Below are positions 1 to 7,896 of a DNA stretch of 64,000 bases, piece by piece. The notes under the pieces are model-generated. The model did no database searches, was not told the origin of the DNA, and worked only from the letters and a program-made list of their open reading frames with translations. Origin of the DNA: Arthrobacter cupressi (GTDB lineage Bacteria > Actinomycetota > Actinomycetes > Actinomycetales > Micrococcaceae); the NCBI RefSeq assembly GCF_900099975.1, contig NZ_FNEI01000006.1, forward strand, positions 173,592 through 237,591. The letters are read 5' to 3'. The position numbers and the translations under genes were made by a program. Numbering within the stretch: the stretch's first letter is position 1; the number at the start of each line of letters is the position of its first letter.

Positions 1-44
1 ACCCCGTCCCGCTCCCGATTCCCGCAACTAGAAAAGAGACACCC

Positions 45-668
45 ATGAAGCTGCAAGTCGCCATCGACGTCCTCTCCACCGAGGCTGCCCTCGAACTCGC
101 CGGCAAGGTTGCCGAGTACGTGGACATCATCGAGCTTGGCACCCCGCTGGTGAAGAGCGAAGGCCTCGCCGCCATCACGGCCGTCAAGGAAGCCCACCCG
201 GACAAGATTGTCTTCGCCGACCTGAAGACCATGGACGCCGGCGAACTCGAAGCCGACATCGCCTTCAAGGCCGGCGCTGACCTGGTGACCGTGCTCGGTG
301 CCGCAGACGACTCCACCATCGCCGGTGCCGTCAAGGCTGCCAAGGAGCACAACAAGGGTGTTGTGGTGGACCTGATCGGCATCGAGGACAAGGTGACACG
401 CGCCAAGGAAGTCCGCGCGCTGGGTGCGAAGTTCGTGGAGATGCATGCCGGCCTGGACGAGCAGGCCAAGCCGGGCTATGACCTGAGCGTGCTGCTGAAC
501 GCCGGCGAAGAGGCCCGCGTGCCGTTCTCCGTGGCCGGTGGCGTGAACCTGTCCACCATTGCTGCCGTGCAGCGTTCCGGTGCTGATGTCGCCGTCGCCG
601 GCGGCGCCATCTACGGGGCCGACGACCCGGCCGTTGCCGCGAAGGAACTGCGCGCCGCGATCATCTAG
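45..668 (+). CDS. hxlA: 3-hexulose-6-phosphate synthase
   Basis: This 207-residue protein is a compact TIM barrel of the orotidine-phosphate decarboxylase superfamily. It should condense formaldehyde with ribulose 5-phosphate to give hexulose 6-phosphate, the first step of the RuMP pathway. The diagnostic D-x-K-x-x-D motif is visible as D59, K61 and D64, with an early barrel aspartate at D8 and the phosphate-binding pattern AGGxN near residue 165. Length fits the family (about 205-215). An AAAAGAG purine stretch lies 8 bases before the ATG. The isomerase partner hxlB would be expected upstream, but only 44 bases are in the window. In Arthrobacter-like organisms the role is usually formaldehyde removal rather than growth on methanol; that is inference. 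Confidence 0.93.
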   Translation: MKLQVAIDVLSTEAALELAGKVAEYVDIIELGTPLVKSEGLAAITAVKEAHPDKIVFADLKTMDAGELEADIAFKAGADLVTVLGAADDSTIAGAVKAAKEHNKGVVVDLIGIEDKVTRAKEVRALGAKFVEMHAGLDEQAKPGYDLSVLLNAGEEARVPFSVAGGVNLSTIAAVQRSGADVAVAGGAIYGADDPAVAAKELRAAII

Positions 669-691
669 CGGACGCGCGTCCAGCGCGAGCC

Positions 692-718
692 CCCACGAGG
701 CCGATGAGGCCTCGTGGG
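692..718 (+). terminator. Hairpin after hxlA (first of two)
   Basis: Perfect 11-bp stem (692-702 pairs with 708-718) with a 5-base loop, 24 bases after the hxlA stop. There is no T tract, so it may act with the larger hairpin that follows. Confidence 0.6.
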
Positions 719-727
719 CAACAAGAC

Positions 728-804
728 ACAGCGGCGGTGCGTTCCTGCCGGGACGGCGGACAGGACTCCATGTCCCGGCAGGACTGGGTGCGCACCGCCG
801 CTGT
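728..804 (+). terminator. Large two-part terminator hairpin
   Basis: The outer arms 728-741 and 791-804 are complementary, and an inner perfect 11-bp stem pairs 744-754 with 772-782. A TTTCCTT run follows. This probably ends the hxlA transcript and insulates the small gene at 929. The rest of 805-928 holds no gene; it presumably carries the promoter of that small gene, but no convincing -35/-10 pair could be assigned. Confidence 0.65.
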
Positions 805-928
805 ATTTCCTTGCTGAGAAGCACCGGGAGATTAAGCTCACCGGAAACTCACATCTGGATTCCAACTACCGTTCAACTCAGGCCCTTAGGCTGGCCTCAT
901 ATCTGAGAGCTCACTTCAGGGGGACATC

Positions 929-1177
929 ATGGCCAAGCGAAAGATTAGCGGCCTTTACGAAGCGCCGATCCGCCGCGCGGAGCCGGCCGAGCACTGGAAG
1001 CAGCTGCGCCAGGGCGACCGCGTCAGCGTCAAGCTCGCGCCCGGTTACGAGGACCGGGGTTCCGTGGACGCCGTGTCCGGCGACCACAGCATTGTGTGGG
1101 TGAACCTCGACGGCGGCCGCGGCCGCACGCTGGTGCACTGCGCCGACGGCGTGGAGATCGTCCGCCAGGAAAGCTGA
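929..1177 (+). CDS. Small conserved-looking hypothetical protein
   Basis: An 82-residue soluble protein with a basic N-terminus (MAKRK) and a short beta-rich body resembling an SH3-like or Tudor-like barrel (strand patterns around VSVKLAPGYE and SIVWVNLDGG). A good AGGGGG ribosome site lies 7 bases before the ATG, codon use is typical of the neighbours, and the gene ends 16 bases before the next start. It may be co-transcribed with the glycerophosphodiesterase. The family was not recognised and no function is assigned. The fold remark is a guess from strand pattern only. Confidence 0.6.
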   Translation: MAKRKISGLYEAPIRRAEPAEHWKQLRQGDRVSVKLAPGYEDRGSVDAVSGDHSIVWVNLDGGRGRTLVHCADGVEIVRQES

Positions 1178-1193
1178 GCGTTACGCTACCCGG

Positions 1194-1988
1194 GTGAGCC
1201 AGCCGCTGCCCTATTTCCTGCGACCCGACGGCGCCAGCCGCCCCCTTGCCCTGGCCCACCGCGGCTTTTCGCGTGAGGGACTTGAGAATTCCGCCGCAGC
1301 CTTCCGCGCCGCCGTCGGGCTCGGCCTCACGCACCTTGAAACGGATGCCCGTGCCACCGCGGACGGCACGGTGCTGCTGTTCCACGACGAAACGCTGGAC
1401 CGCGTGACTGACTCCCGCGGACGGATCAGCGGGCTGAGCGCGGATGAGGTGTCCAGGGCAAGGATCGGCGGGCGCGAAGCCATCCCGCTGCTCGAGGACA
1501 CCCTGCGCGAATTCCCGGACGCCCGGCTGAACATCGACGTCAAGGACCGGCACACCGCAGCACCCCTGGCAGCGGTGATCGAGCGCTGCGCCGCGCATGA
1601 CCGCGTGCTCATCACCAGCTTCTCGGACCGCCGCCGCCGGGCGGTGCTGAAGCGGCTCAGCCGTCGCACGGCGTCGTCGGCCGGGATCGTCTGCACCGCG
1701 GTGTTCACGCTGGCCGGGCCGCTGCTTCCGGAGCGCTGGCTCGCCTGGATCCTGCGCGACGTCGACGCCCTCCAGGTCCCGGTCCGTTACGGTCCGCTGG
1801 AACTGGTGACTCCCCGATTCCTGGCCAGGGCCCGCCGGCTCGGGCTGCAGGTGCACGTGTGGACCGTCAACGATCCGGCGGAAATGGAGCGGCTGCTGGA
1901 CCTCGGACATGGGGGCGTGGACGGAATCGTCACCGACAGGGCCGATCTCCTGAAGAAAGTCCTCGAAAATCGGGGCCAGTGGTGGTGA
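1194..1988 (+). CDS. Glycerophosphodiester phosphodiesterase
   Basis: A 264-residue GDPD TIM barrel that should hydrolyse glycerophosphodiesters to glycerol 3-phosphate and an alcohol. The family's metal and catalytic residues are present: H22-R23 in AHRGFS, E49 and D51 in LETD, and H64 in FHDE. The C-terminal VHVWTVND block is also typical. The start is a GTG 16 bases after the preceding gene. There is no signal peptide, so it is probably cytoplasmic, like UgpQ. It could also act on phosphatidyl headgroups; substrate is not readable from sequence. Confidence 0.9.
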   Translation: MSQPLPYFLRPDGASRPLALAHRGFSREGLENSAAAFRAAVGLGLTHLETDARATADGTVLLFHDETLDRVTDSRGRISGLSADEVSRARIGGREAIPLLEDTLREFPDARLNIDVKDRHTAAPLAAVIERCAAHDRVLITSFSDRRRRAVLKRLSRRTASSAGIVCTAVFTLAGPLLPERWLAWILRDVDALQVPVRYGPLELVTPRFLARARRLGLQVHVWTVNDPAEMERLLDLGHGGVDGIVTDRADLLKKVLENRGQWW

Positions 1989-2037
1989 AGTGACGCCCGT
2001 GGTTGGAGTGGTGACGCCGGGCGAAACTCAAGTGAAG

Positions 2038-2056
2038 TTAGCTAAGGCTAGCCTAT
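2038..2056 (+). promoter_or_regulatory. DtxR/IdeR-type iron box
   Basis: The 19-mer TTAGCTAAGGCTAGCCTAT matches the actinobacterial iron-box consensus TTAGGTTAGGCTAACCTAA at 15 of 19 positions and keeps the dyad. It covers the region just before and into the putative -10 element of the downstream gene, so an iron-loaded repressor bound here would block RNA polymerase. Confidence 0.75.
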
Positions 2057-2061
2057 AAAAT
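2054..2061 (+). promoter_or_regulatory. -10 element of a leaderless promoter
   Basis: TATAAAAT ends 7 bases before the GTG at 2069. Transcription would therefore start at or next to the start codon, giving a leaderless mRNA. This agrees with the lack of any Shine-Dalgarno sequence before the GTG. Confidence 0.6.
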
Positions 2062-2068
2062 TTGCCGG

Positions 2069-4777
2069 GTGACCATCCCCCTTGATCTCGCGCGGATCCC
2101 GTTTGTCGCAGGCCTGGCCCGCTTCGGAAACCGCGCCGCCGTCATCGACGGCGACACCATCATCAGCTACGAGGAACTGGCCGGCCGCGTGGACGCCGTC
2201 GCCGCCCGGCTCGGCACCACCCGCCGCCTCGTGGCTCTCGCCGCGGCGAACGATGTCGCGTCCCTGGTGGGCTACCTCGCCGCGCTCTCCGGCGGCCACC
2301 CGCTGATGATCGTCCCCGCGGACAAGCCCGCTGCCCTCGAGTCGCTGATCGCGGCCTACGACCCCGACGTCGTCATGCACTCCGCCTTCGAAATGGCCGG
2401 CGCCGAGGCAAGCGGGACGCCCGCCCTCCAGGAGCGCCGCCCGGGCAGTCGCCACGAACTGCACCCGGAGCTCGCCCTGCTGCTGAGCACCTCCGGGTCC
2501 ACCGGATCGCCGAAGCTGGTGCGGCTGTCGCAGGACAACGTCCAGGCAAACGCCGAGTCGATTGCCGCATACCTGCAGATCGGCCCCGAAGACCGCGCCG
2601 CCACCACGCTGCCTATGTCCTACTGCTATGGGCTCTCTGTCATCAACAGCCACCTCCTTCGCGGGGCTGCCCTGGCGCTCACCGGGCTGTCCGTGGTGGA
2701 CCCCTGCTTCTGGGAACTGATGCGGCGCCACCGCGTGACCTCCTTCGCGGCCGTGCCCTACACCTTCGAACTCCTGGAGCGGGTGGGCTTCGAGGCCATG
2801 GAACTGCCCGCCCTGCGGTATGTCACGCAGGCAGGCGGCCGGCTCGCGCCGGAGAAGGTGCGGCACTACGCGGAACTCGGCAGGCGCCGCGGCTGGGAGC
2901 TGTTCGTCATGTACGGACAGACCGAAGCCACCGCCCGCATGGCCTACCTGCCGCCCGGACTCGCCGCTGAAAACCCTTCAAGCATCGGCGTTCCGGTGCC
3001 CGGCGGCTCCTTCCGGATCGAGCCCGTCGACGGCCTGGACTCCGCCGACGGACCCGTTGGCGAACTGGTCTACAGCGGCCCGAACGTCATGCTCGGCTAC
3101 GCGCAGGACCCCGCGGACCTGGCCCATGGCCGGACCATCACCGAACTGCGGACCGGCGACCTCGCCCGCCTGCAGGACAACGGCCTGTACCAGGTGGTGG
3201 GCCGGCGCAGCCGCTTCGTCAAGATCGTGGGCCTGCGGATCGACCTCGGCCAGGTCGAGACCATGCTGGCCGAGCTCGGCATCCCCGCCGCCGCGGCGGG
3301 CACCGACGAAAAGCTGGTGGTCGCCGTCGAGGGCGGGCACGACACCAAACTGCTCGCCAAAATCGTCACCCAGGGTCTCGGACTGCCGCGCGCCGCCCTG
3401 CAGATGCACGCCGTCGAGGCACTGCCGCGCTTCTCCACCGGGAAGACGGACTACCCGGCGGTGCTGGCGCTCTCTGACAACCTGCCCGACGGCGGCCCGG
3501 TCACCGGCGACGGCGGCACGGCTGCCGGGCGCTCCGGCGTCGACGGTTCCGGCAAGGCGCCCGGCGCGGCAGCGAAGCGGCCCGAGGACGCCCGCGCGAT
3601 CTTCGCCGATGCCCTGGAACGGGACGACATCGCCGACGGCGACACCTTCGTCAGCCTGGGCGGGGACTCCCTGTCCTATGTTGCCGCGTCCATCCGCCTG
3701 GAGAAGGCGCTCGGCCACCTGCCACCGGACTGGCATATCACGCCCGTGCGGGATCTGGTGCCCAGGGCCGCCGCGCCGGAAACGCACCGCTTCGGCCGCG
3801 CCAAGCGCCTTTTTGCCCCGTTGGAGAGCGGAATCCTGCTGCGAGCGGTGGGCATCATCCTGATCGCTGCCACGCATATCGGGGTGTTCCACTGGGAAGG
3901 CGCGGCGCACATCCTGATGGCGGTGGCCGGATACAACTTCGCGCGCTTCCAGCTGGGCGGCGAAGGGGTCCGCCGGCTGAAACGGCAGCTGCACAGCCTG
4001 GGCCGCCTGGTGATCCCGGCGGTGGCGTTTATCGCCGTCGCGTTCGTGCTGACGGACCACTACACCGTGGCGAACATTCTCCTCCTCAACTCGATGATCG
4101 GGCCGGAGGAAGTGACCACCCAGTGGCACTTCTGGTTCATCGAGGTGCTGGTGTACATGCTGGTGGGGCTGGCCGTGCTGCTCGCCGTTCCCGGGGTGGG
4201 GCGGCTGGAGCGGCGGTTCCCGTTCGCGTTCCCGCTGGCGCTCGCCGGGCTGGCGCTGATCAGCCGCTACGACATCGTGGACCCGCAGCTTCCGCACCCG
4301 ATGCCCACGTTCTGGCTGTTCATGTTCGGCTGGCTGGTGGCACGGGCCAAGACTCTGCTCCGGCGCCTTTTCGTCTCGGCGCTGGTCATCCTGACCGTTC
4401 CCGGCTACTTCTTCGGCGACCAGTTCCGCGAGAACACGGTGCTCGCCGGAGTGCTCATGCTGATCTGGCTGCCCACGCTGCTGGTGCCGGTGGTGTTGCG
4501 CCGCCCGCTCGGCCTGCTGGCCAGTGCCTCGCTGTACATCTACCTGACGCACTGGCTGGTGTACCCGCTGTTTGCCGGGACCAGCCCTTTGCTGGCACTG
4601 GTGGCATCGCTGGCTGCGGGCGTGGCGTACTGGGCATTGTCCATGCGCCTGCTGGGCCTGGGGGAGCGGTGGTTGGGGAAGCGGCGCGCTGCCGCAGGGA
4701 CTGGTGTTGTGCAGGGATCCGGAGAACACCTTGTAGGCTCGCGGCGTGAAGAAGAGCCGCATCCGGCTGGCCCTTGA
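2069..4777 (+). CDS. Adenylation-carrier-acyltransferase fusion, NRPS-like
   Basis: A 902-residue three-part protein. Residues 1-470 form an AMP-binding adenylation domain: TSGSTGSPK at 141-149, YGQTE, RTGD, and STGKTDY with the A10 lysine. Around 510-565 is a carrier domain with phosphopantetheine-site S534 in LGGDSL. From about 585 to 880 is a multi-helix membrane domain of the acyltransferase-3 type (WHFWFIEV block). It should activate a carboxylic or amino acid, load it on its own carrier and pass it to an acceptor at the membrane. Substrate and acceptor are unknown. The iron-box promoter suggests induction under iron limitation. No condensation or thioesterase domain is present and no other siderophore gene is in the window. 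Confidence 0.85.
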   Translation: MTIPLDLARIPFVAGLARFGNRAAVIDGDTIISYEELAGRVDAVAARLGTTRRLVALAAANDVASLVGYLAALSGGHPLMIVPADKPAALESLIAAYDPDVVMHSAFEMAGAEASGTPALQERRPGSRHELHPELALLLSTSGSTGSPKLVRLSQDNVQANAESIAAYLQIGPEDRAATTLPMSYCYGLSVINSHLLRGAALALTGLSVVDPCFWELMRRHRVTSFAAVPYTFELLERVGFEAMELPALRYVTQAGGRLAPEKVRHYAELGRRRGWELFVMYGQTEATARMAYLPPGLAAENPSSIGVPVPGGSFRIEPVDGLDSADGPVGELVYSGPNVMLGYAQDPADLAHGRTITELRTGDLARLQDNGLYQVVGRRSRFVKIVGLRIDLGQVETMLAELGIPAAAAGTDEKLVVAVEGGHDTKLLAKIVTQGLGLPRAALQMHAVEALPRFSTGKTDYPAVLALSDNLPDGGPVTGDGGTAAGRSGVDGSGKAPGAAAKRPEDARAIFADALERDDIADGDTFVSLGGDSLSYVAASIRLEKALGHLPPDWHITPVRDLVPRAAAPETHRFGRAKRLFAPLESGILLRAVGIILIAATHIGVFHWEGAAHILMAVAGYNFARFQLGGEGVRRLKRQLHSLGRLVIPAVAFIAVAFVLTDHYTVANILLLNSMIGPEEVTTQWHFWFIEVLVYMLVGLAVLLAVPGVGRLERRFPFAFPLALAGLALISRYDIVDPQLPHPMPTFWLFMFGWLVARAKTLLRRLFVSALVILTVPGYFFGDQFRENTVLAGVLMLIWLPTLLVPVVLRRPLGLLASASLYIYLTHWLVYPLFAGTSPLLALVASLAAGVAYWALSMRLLGLGERWLGKRRAAAGTGVVQGSGEHLVGSRREEEPHPAGP

Positions 4778-4892
4778 GCGGGTCCTCGCCAAGCAACGCC
4801 ACGTCATCATCAGGCGCCGGCTGAAAGGTGCCGACGAGCTCACGGGCTACGTCCTCGCCGTCGGGAAATCCTGGTTGCTGTTGGCCACCTGA
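4746..4892 (+). pseudogene. Truncated small ORF, probable gene remnant
   Basis: A GTG-started 48-codon frame overlaps the last 32 bases of the preceding gene. The product is basic at the N-terminus (MKKSRIRLALERVLAKQRHV) and then reads like the first strands of a small beta domain (LTGYVLAVGKSWLLLAT) before an abrupt stop. It looks like the N-terminal part of a longer protein whose rest is gone. No continuation was found in other frames up to 4985. It could instead be a genuine small protein. Confidence 0.4.
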
Positions 4893-4985
4893 CGGCCTTG
4901 CTCGCGGTGGGCGGCCCGGTGCCGCCGCCGTCACGCTCAGCGTAACGCAGCTCATACTGTCTGTCCCGGATGGCAGGATGGTTCC

Positions 4986-6128
4986 ATGCGCATCCTGATC
5001 GCCCCGGACAAGTTCAAAGGCTCCCTGACCGCAACTGAGGCGGCCGCAGCGATCGCCGAGGGGGCGCTGCGCGTCTACCCGGACGCCGTCGTCACCCGCT
5101 TCCCCATCGCCGACGGTGGCGAGGGGACACTCGAGGCCGCCGTCGCCGCCGGCTACGAGGAACGCATCAACGCCGTCACCGGTCCCATCCTCAAGCCCGT
5201 GGGCGCCGCCTGGGCGATCCGCGAAGACTCCTTCGGCGGCGCCACCGCCGTGATCGAAACAGCCCAGGCGTCCGGCCTCGCCAGCATGGAGCCGACGCCG
5301 GAAAACTCGCTGCGCGCGCACAGCTACGGTTGCGGCCAGCTCATCGCCGCGGCGCTCGACGCCGGGGCCACCGAGATCGTGCTCGGCCTGGGCGGTTCGG
5401 CCATGACCGACGGCGGCAGCGGCGCCCTCCGCGCGCTCGGCCTCAAGCCGCTCGACGCCGCCGGAACCGTGGTCCCGCTCGGCGGCGGCTCACTGGCTGA
5501 CATCGTCTCGCTGGACGCCTCCGCCCTTGACCCGCGCCTGGCAAAGACCACGTTCCGCATCGCCGTCGACGTCCGCAACCCGCTGTACGGCAGCGACGGC
5601 GCCGCGCACGTTTTCGGACCGCAGAAGGGCGCGGACGCGGACGCCGTCGAACTGCTCGACGCCGGCCTGCGCAACTGGGCGTCCGTGCTGCGGGAAACGA
5701 CGGGCCGGGACGCCAACGTGCCCGGAGCGGGCGCGGCCGGCGGTTTCCCGGCGGCGTTCCTGGCCTTCACGGACGCGCAGCTGGAAGGCGGCTTCGAGCT
5801 GGTCGCCGGACTGACCGGACTGGAATCGCAACTGGGCGACGCCGACCTGGTGATCACCGGCGAAGGCTCGCTCGACACCCAGTCGCTGAGCGGCAAAGGG
5901 CCGATCGGCCTCGCCGACGCCGCACGGGACCGCGGCATCCCGGTGCTTGTGGTGGCCGGCCGCATCACCGTCACGCCCGAGGATCTCGCCAAGCACGGCG
6001 TGGAGGGCGCGGCCCAGCTGCTGGACATCGCCCAAAAGCGCGACGGCGAACCGGACGTCGCGGACGCCGTCGCCAACGCGGCAAAGTACCTCGCCTCGGC
6101 CACGAGCCAGCTGCTCGAAGGAGCGTAG
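4986..6128 (+). CDS. glxK: Glycerate kinase (GarK/GlxK type)
   Basis: A 380-residue type-1 glycerate kinase, expected to phosphorylate D-glycerate with ATP to 2- or 3-phosphoglycerate. It shows the family N-terminus IAPDKFKGS, then PIADGGEGT, the glycine-rich GLGGSAMTDGGSG, and TGEGSLDTQSLSGKGP. Length is typical. It sits 4 bases before the HAD phosphatase gene, so the two are likely co-transcribed. In actinobacteria such kinases serve glyoxylate or glycerate use; the exact phosphorylation position cannot be read from the sequence. Confidence 0.92.
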   Translation: MRILIAPDKFKGSLTATEAAAAIAEGALRVYPDAVVTRFPIADGGEGTLEAAVAAGYEERINAVTGPILKPVGAAWAIREDSFGGATAVIETAQASGLASMEPTPENSLRAHSYGCGQLIAAALDAGATEIVLGLGGSAMTDGGSGALRALGLKPLDAAGTVVPLGGGSLADIVSLDASALDPRLAKTTFRIAVDVRNPLYGSDGAAHVFGPQKGADADAVELLDAGLRNWASVLRETTGRDANVPGAGAAGGFPAAFLAFTDAQLEGGFELVAGLTGLESQLGDADLVITGEGSLDTQSLSGKGPIGLADAARDRGIPVLVVAGRITVTPEDLAKHGVEGAAQLLDIAQKRDGEPDVADAVANAAKYLASATSQLLEGA

Positions 6129-6132
6129 CGGT

Positions 6133-7008
6133 TTGGGCGCCGAACCGGGCATCGAGACCGCGGGCCCCCGGAAGGCCGCCACCACCATCCGGGCCGTCTT
6201 CCTGGACGTGGACGGCACCTACGCGGACTACGGCGTGGTCCCGGAGGGCCACGTGCGCGCCGTCCAGGCTGCCCGGAAGGCGGGCCACCGGGTGTTCCTC
6301 TGCACCGGCCGCCCCGTCTCGATGCTGCCCCGGGCCATTCGCGGCGCCGGCTTCGATGGGCTCGTCGCCAGTGCCGGCGCCTACGTTGAAGTGGCCGGGG
6401 AAGTGCTCGTGGACCGGCGTTTCTCCGCGGCCCTCGCGGCGCGCACGGTGGCGGCCCTCGACGCGCACAATGCCGTCTACGTCCTGGAAGCCCAGGAATC
6501 GCTGCACGTTCCGCCCGCCGCGGAAGAGCGGCTGCGCGCCATCATCGAGGAACACTTCAGCAAGGCGCCGGACGGCCGGGAGGTGGGCGCCTCCGCGATC
6601 CTCGGCTCCCTCGTACGCGTCCCGGACCTGGCCAAAGTGCCCTTCTCCAAGGTCTCGGTGTTCGACTCCGCCGCCCCCATGCGGCAGCTGGTCGAGGAAA
6701 TCGGCGAGGGGATCGCCGTCGTCGAGAACTCCATCGCTGACGAAGGCCGGCACGCCGGTGAGCTGTTCCAGCGGGGCATCAGCAAGGCCGACGGCGTAGC
6801 CGCCGCGATCGCGCATTTGGGCATCCCGCGGGAAGACTCCATCGCAGTGGGCGACGGCGAGAACGACCTTGAGATGCTCGCTTTCGCCGGCATCGGTGTC
6901 GCGATCGAGGGATCCTCGCCCGAGTTGCTGGCCCTGGCCGACCACACCGCCGCACCCCCGCACCGGGAAGGCCTCGTGGCGGCCTTCGAGGAGCTGGGGC
7001 TCATCTAA
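6133..7008 (+). CDS. Cof-like HAD hydrolase (class IIB)
   Basis: The TTG at 6133 is chosen as start: a GGAG lies about 10 bases upstream, and the frame further upstream only shadows the kinase. The 291-residue product has HAD motif I FLDVDGTYAD, a class IIB cap, a lysine near K-ADG, and the final acidic motif GDGENDLEM. It is probably a sugar-phosphate or nucleotide phosphatase of the Cof/YbiV group. The 4-base gap to glxK suggests coupled expression and perhaps phosphoglycolate- or phosphosugar-related work; that is inference. Confidence 0.85.
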   Translation: MGAEPGIETAGPRKAATTIRAVFLDVDGTYADYGVVPEGHVRAVQAARKAGHRVFLCTGRPVSMLPRAIRGAGFDGLVASAGAYVEVAGEVLVDRRFSAALAARTVAALDAHNAVYVLEAQESLHVPPAAEERLRAIIEEHFSKAPDGREVGASAILGSLVRVPDLAKVPFSKVSVFDSAAPMRQLVEEIGEGIAVVENSIADEGRHAGELFQRGISKADGVAAAIAHLGIPREDSIAVGDGENDLEMLAFAGIGVAIEGSSPELLALADHTAAPPHREGLVAAFEELGLI

Positions 7009-7100
7009 GCGGGTCTCCCGGTGAGCGCCCTGGTCTGCTCAATTCGCGCCGCCAGGCAGATAATTGATGCATAAGCCGGGGTATCGAATCGAGGAGCACC

Positions 7101-7565
7101 ATGTCCACGTTGAAAGAACGGCTGCACGCAGACGTCGTCAGCCACATGAAGGACGGCAACCGCGTGGCCTTGTCCGCCGTGCGCAATGTCCTGAGCGAGA
7201 TCGACACCCGTGAAAAGGCGGGCAAGACACCCATCCATCTGGACGACGCCCAGATCACGGCCATGCTGCAAAAAGAGGCCGCCAAGCGCCACGAGACCGC
7301 CCACATTTACGAAGAAGCGGGCGAAGCCGAACGCGCAGCCACGGAGATCGCAGAGGCCGAGGTCATCGAGGCCTACCTGCCGGAACCGCTGACGGAGCTT
7401 GAGGTCGAGGCCATTGTCGAGGAGGCCATCGCTTCCCTCAGGGCCGAGGGCGTGGAGCTGTCCCTCATGCACATGGGCTATGTCATGAAGCCGGTTACCG
7501 AGAAAGTGGCCGGCCGTTTCGACGGCAAGGCGGTCAGCGAGATCGTCCGCAAGCGCCTGTCATAG
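7101..7565 (+). CDS. yqeY: GatB/YqeY domain protein
   Basis: A 154-residue helical protein matching the stand-alone YqeY family: MSTLKERLHADVVSHMKDG at the start, then an ALRNVLSEI-like helix, the EAEVIEAYLPEPLTE central block and a KPVTEKVAGRFDGKAVSEIV C-terminus. It resembles the tail domain of GatB, which touches tRNA in the amidotransferase, but the function of free YqeY proteins is not established. GAGGAGC before the ATG is a good ribosome site. A strong hairpin follows the stop. Confidence 0.88.
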   Translation: MSTLKERLHADVVSHMKDGNRVALSAVRNVLSEIDTREKAGKTPIHLDDAQITAMLQKEAAKRHETAHIYEEAGEAERAATEIAEAEVIEAYLPEPLTELEVEAIVEEAIASLRAEGVELSLMHMGYVMKPVTEKVAGRFDGKAVSEIVRKRLS

Positions 7566-7582
7566 CGAAACGGACCCGCAGC

Positions 7583-7612
7583 TGCGACGGCGGCCGCGCG
7601 GCCGCCGTCGCA
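7583..7612 (+). terminator. Terminator-like hairpin after yqeY
   Basis: Perfect 12-bp stem (7583-7594 with 7601-7612) with a 6-base loop and GACGGCGGC in the stem, a core that recurs in other terminators of this window. No T tract. Confidence 0.6.
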
Positions 7613-7774
7613 CGCGCGGAGCGCATCGGGATCACCCCCCGCCTACTCGCCGTGCTCAAGAACGGCCGCGCCAAGGCCATTCGGTTCACCACCCTCGAGG
7701 CCATCTGCGAGGCGCTCGACTGCCAGCCGGGAGACCTGCTGCGCTGGGAAGCCGACGGGGACGGGCAAATTTAG
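7613..7774 (+). pseudogene. Remnant of a YozG-type XRE regulator
   Basis: The frame ending at 7774 reads ERIGITPRLLAVLKNGRAKA, then a helix and EALDCQPGDLLRW. That is the C-terminal two thirds of the ~65-residue YozG/Cro-like HTH family. The N-terminal helices are missing: upstream the frame runs into the yqeY terminator hairpin, and the first possible start (GTG 7652) falls inside the recognition helix. It is probably a 5'-truncated relic. The stretch 7775-7896 holds no gene and must contain the promoter of the SDR. Confidence 0.6.
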
Positions 7775-7896
7775 TAAGTTTGCTGATTATTTTTCCCGAA
7801 ACCATGGACTCGGACTTGGTGCGCCGATAGCGTCGAAGGTGTGGACGGCACGTCCAACCCCTCGACCAGCAGACCAAGCAGACGAGCAGGTGGATT

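Noticed and set aside
1..44. C-terminus of hxlB before hxlA
   Set aside because: Only 44 bases remain and two frames end plausibly near hxlA; none can be assigned with support.
2978..4843. 621-residue open frame on the minus strand
   Set aside because: It lies wholly antisense to the adenylation-carrier-acyltransferase gene, is Q/H/R-rich in the manner of high-GC shadow frames, and shows no domain.
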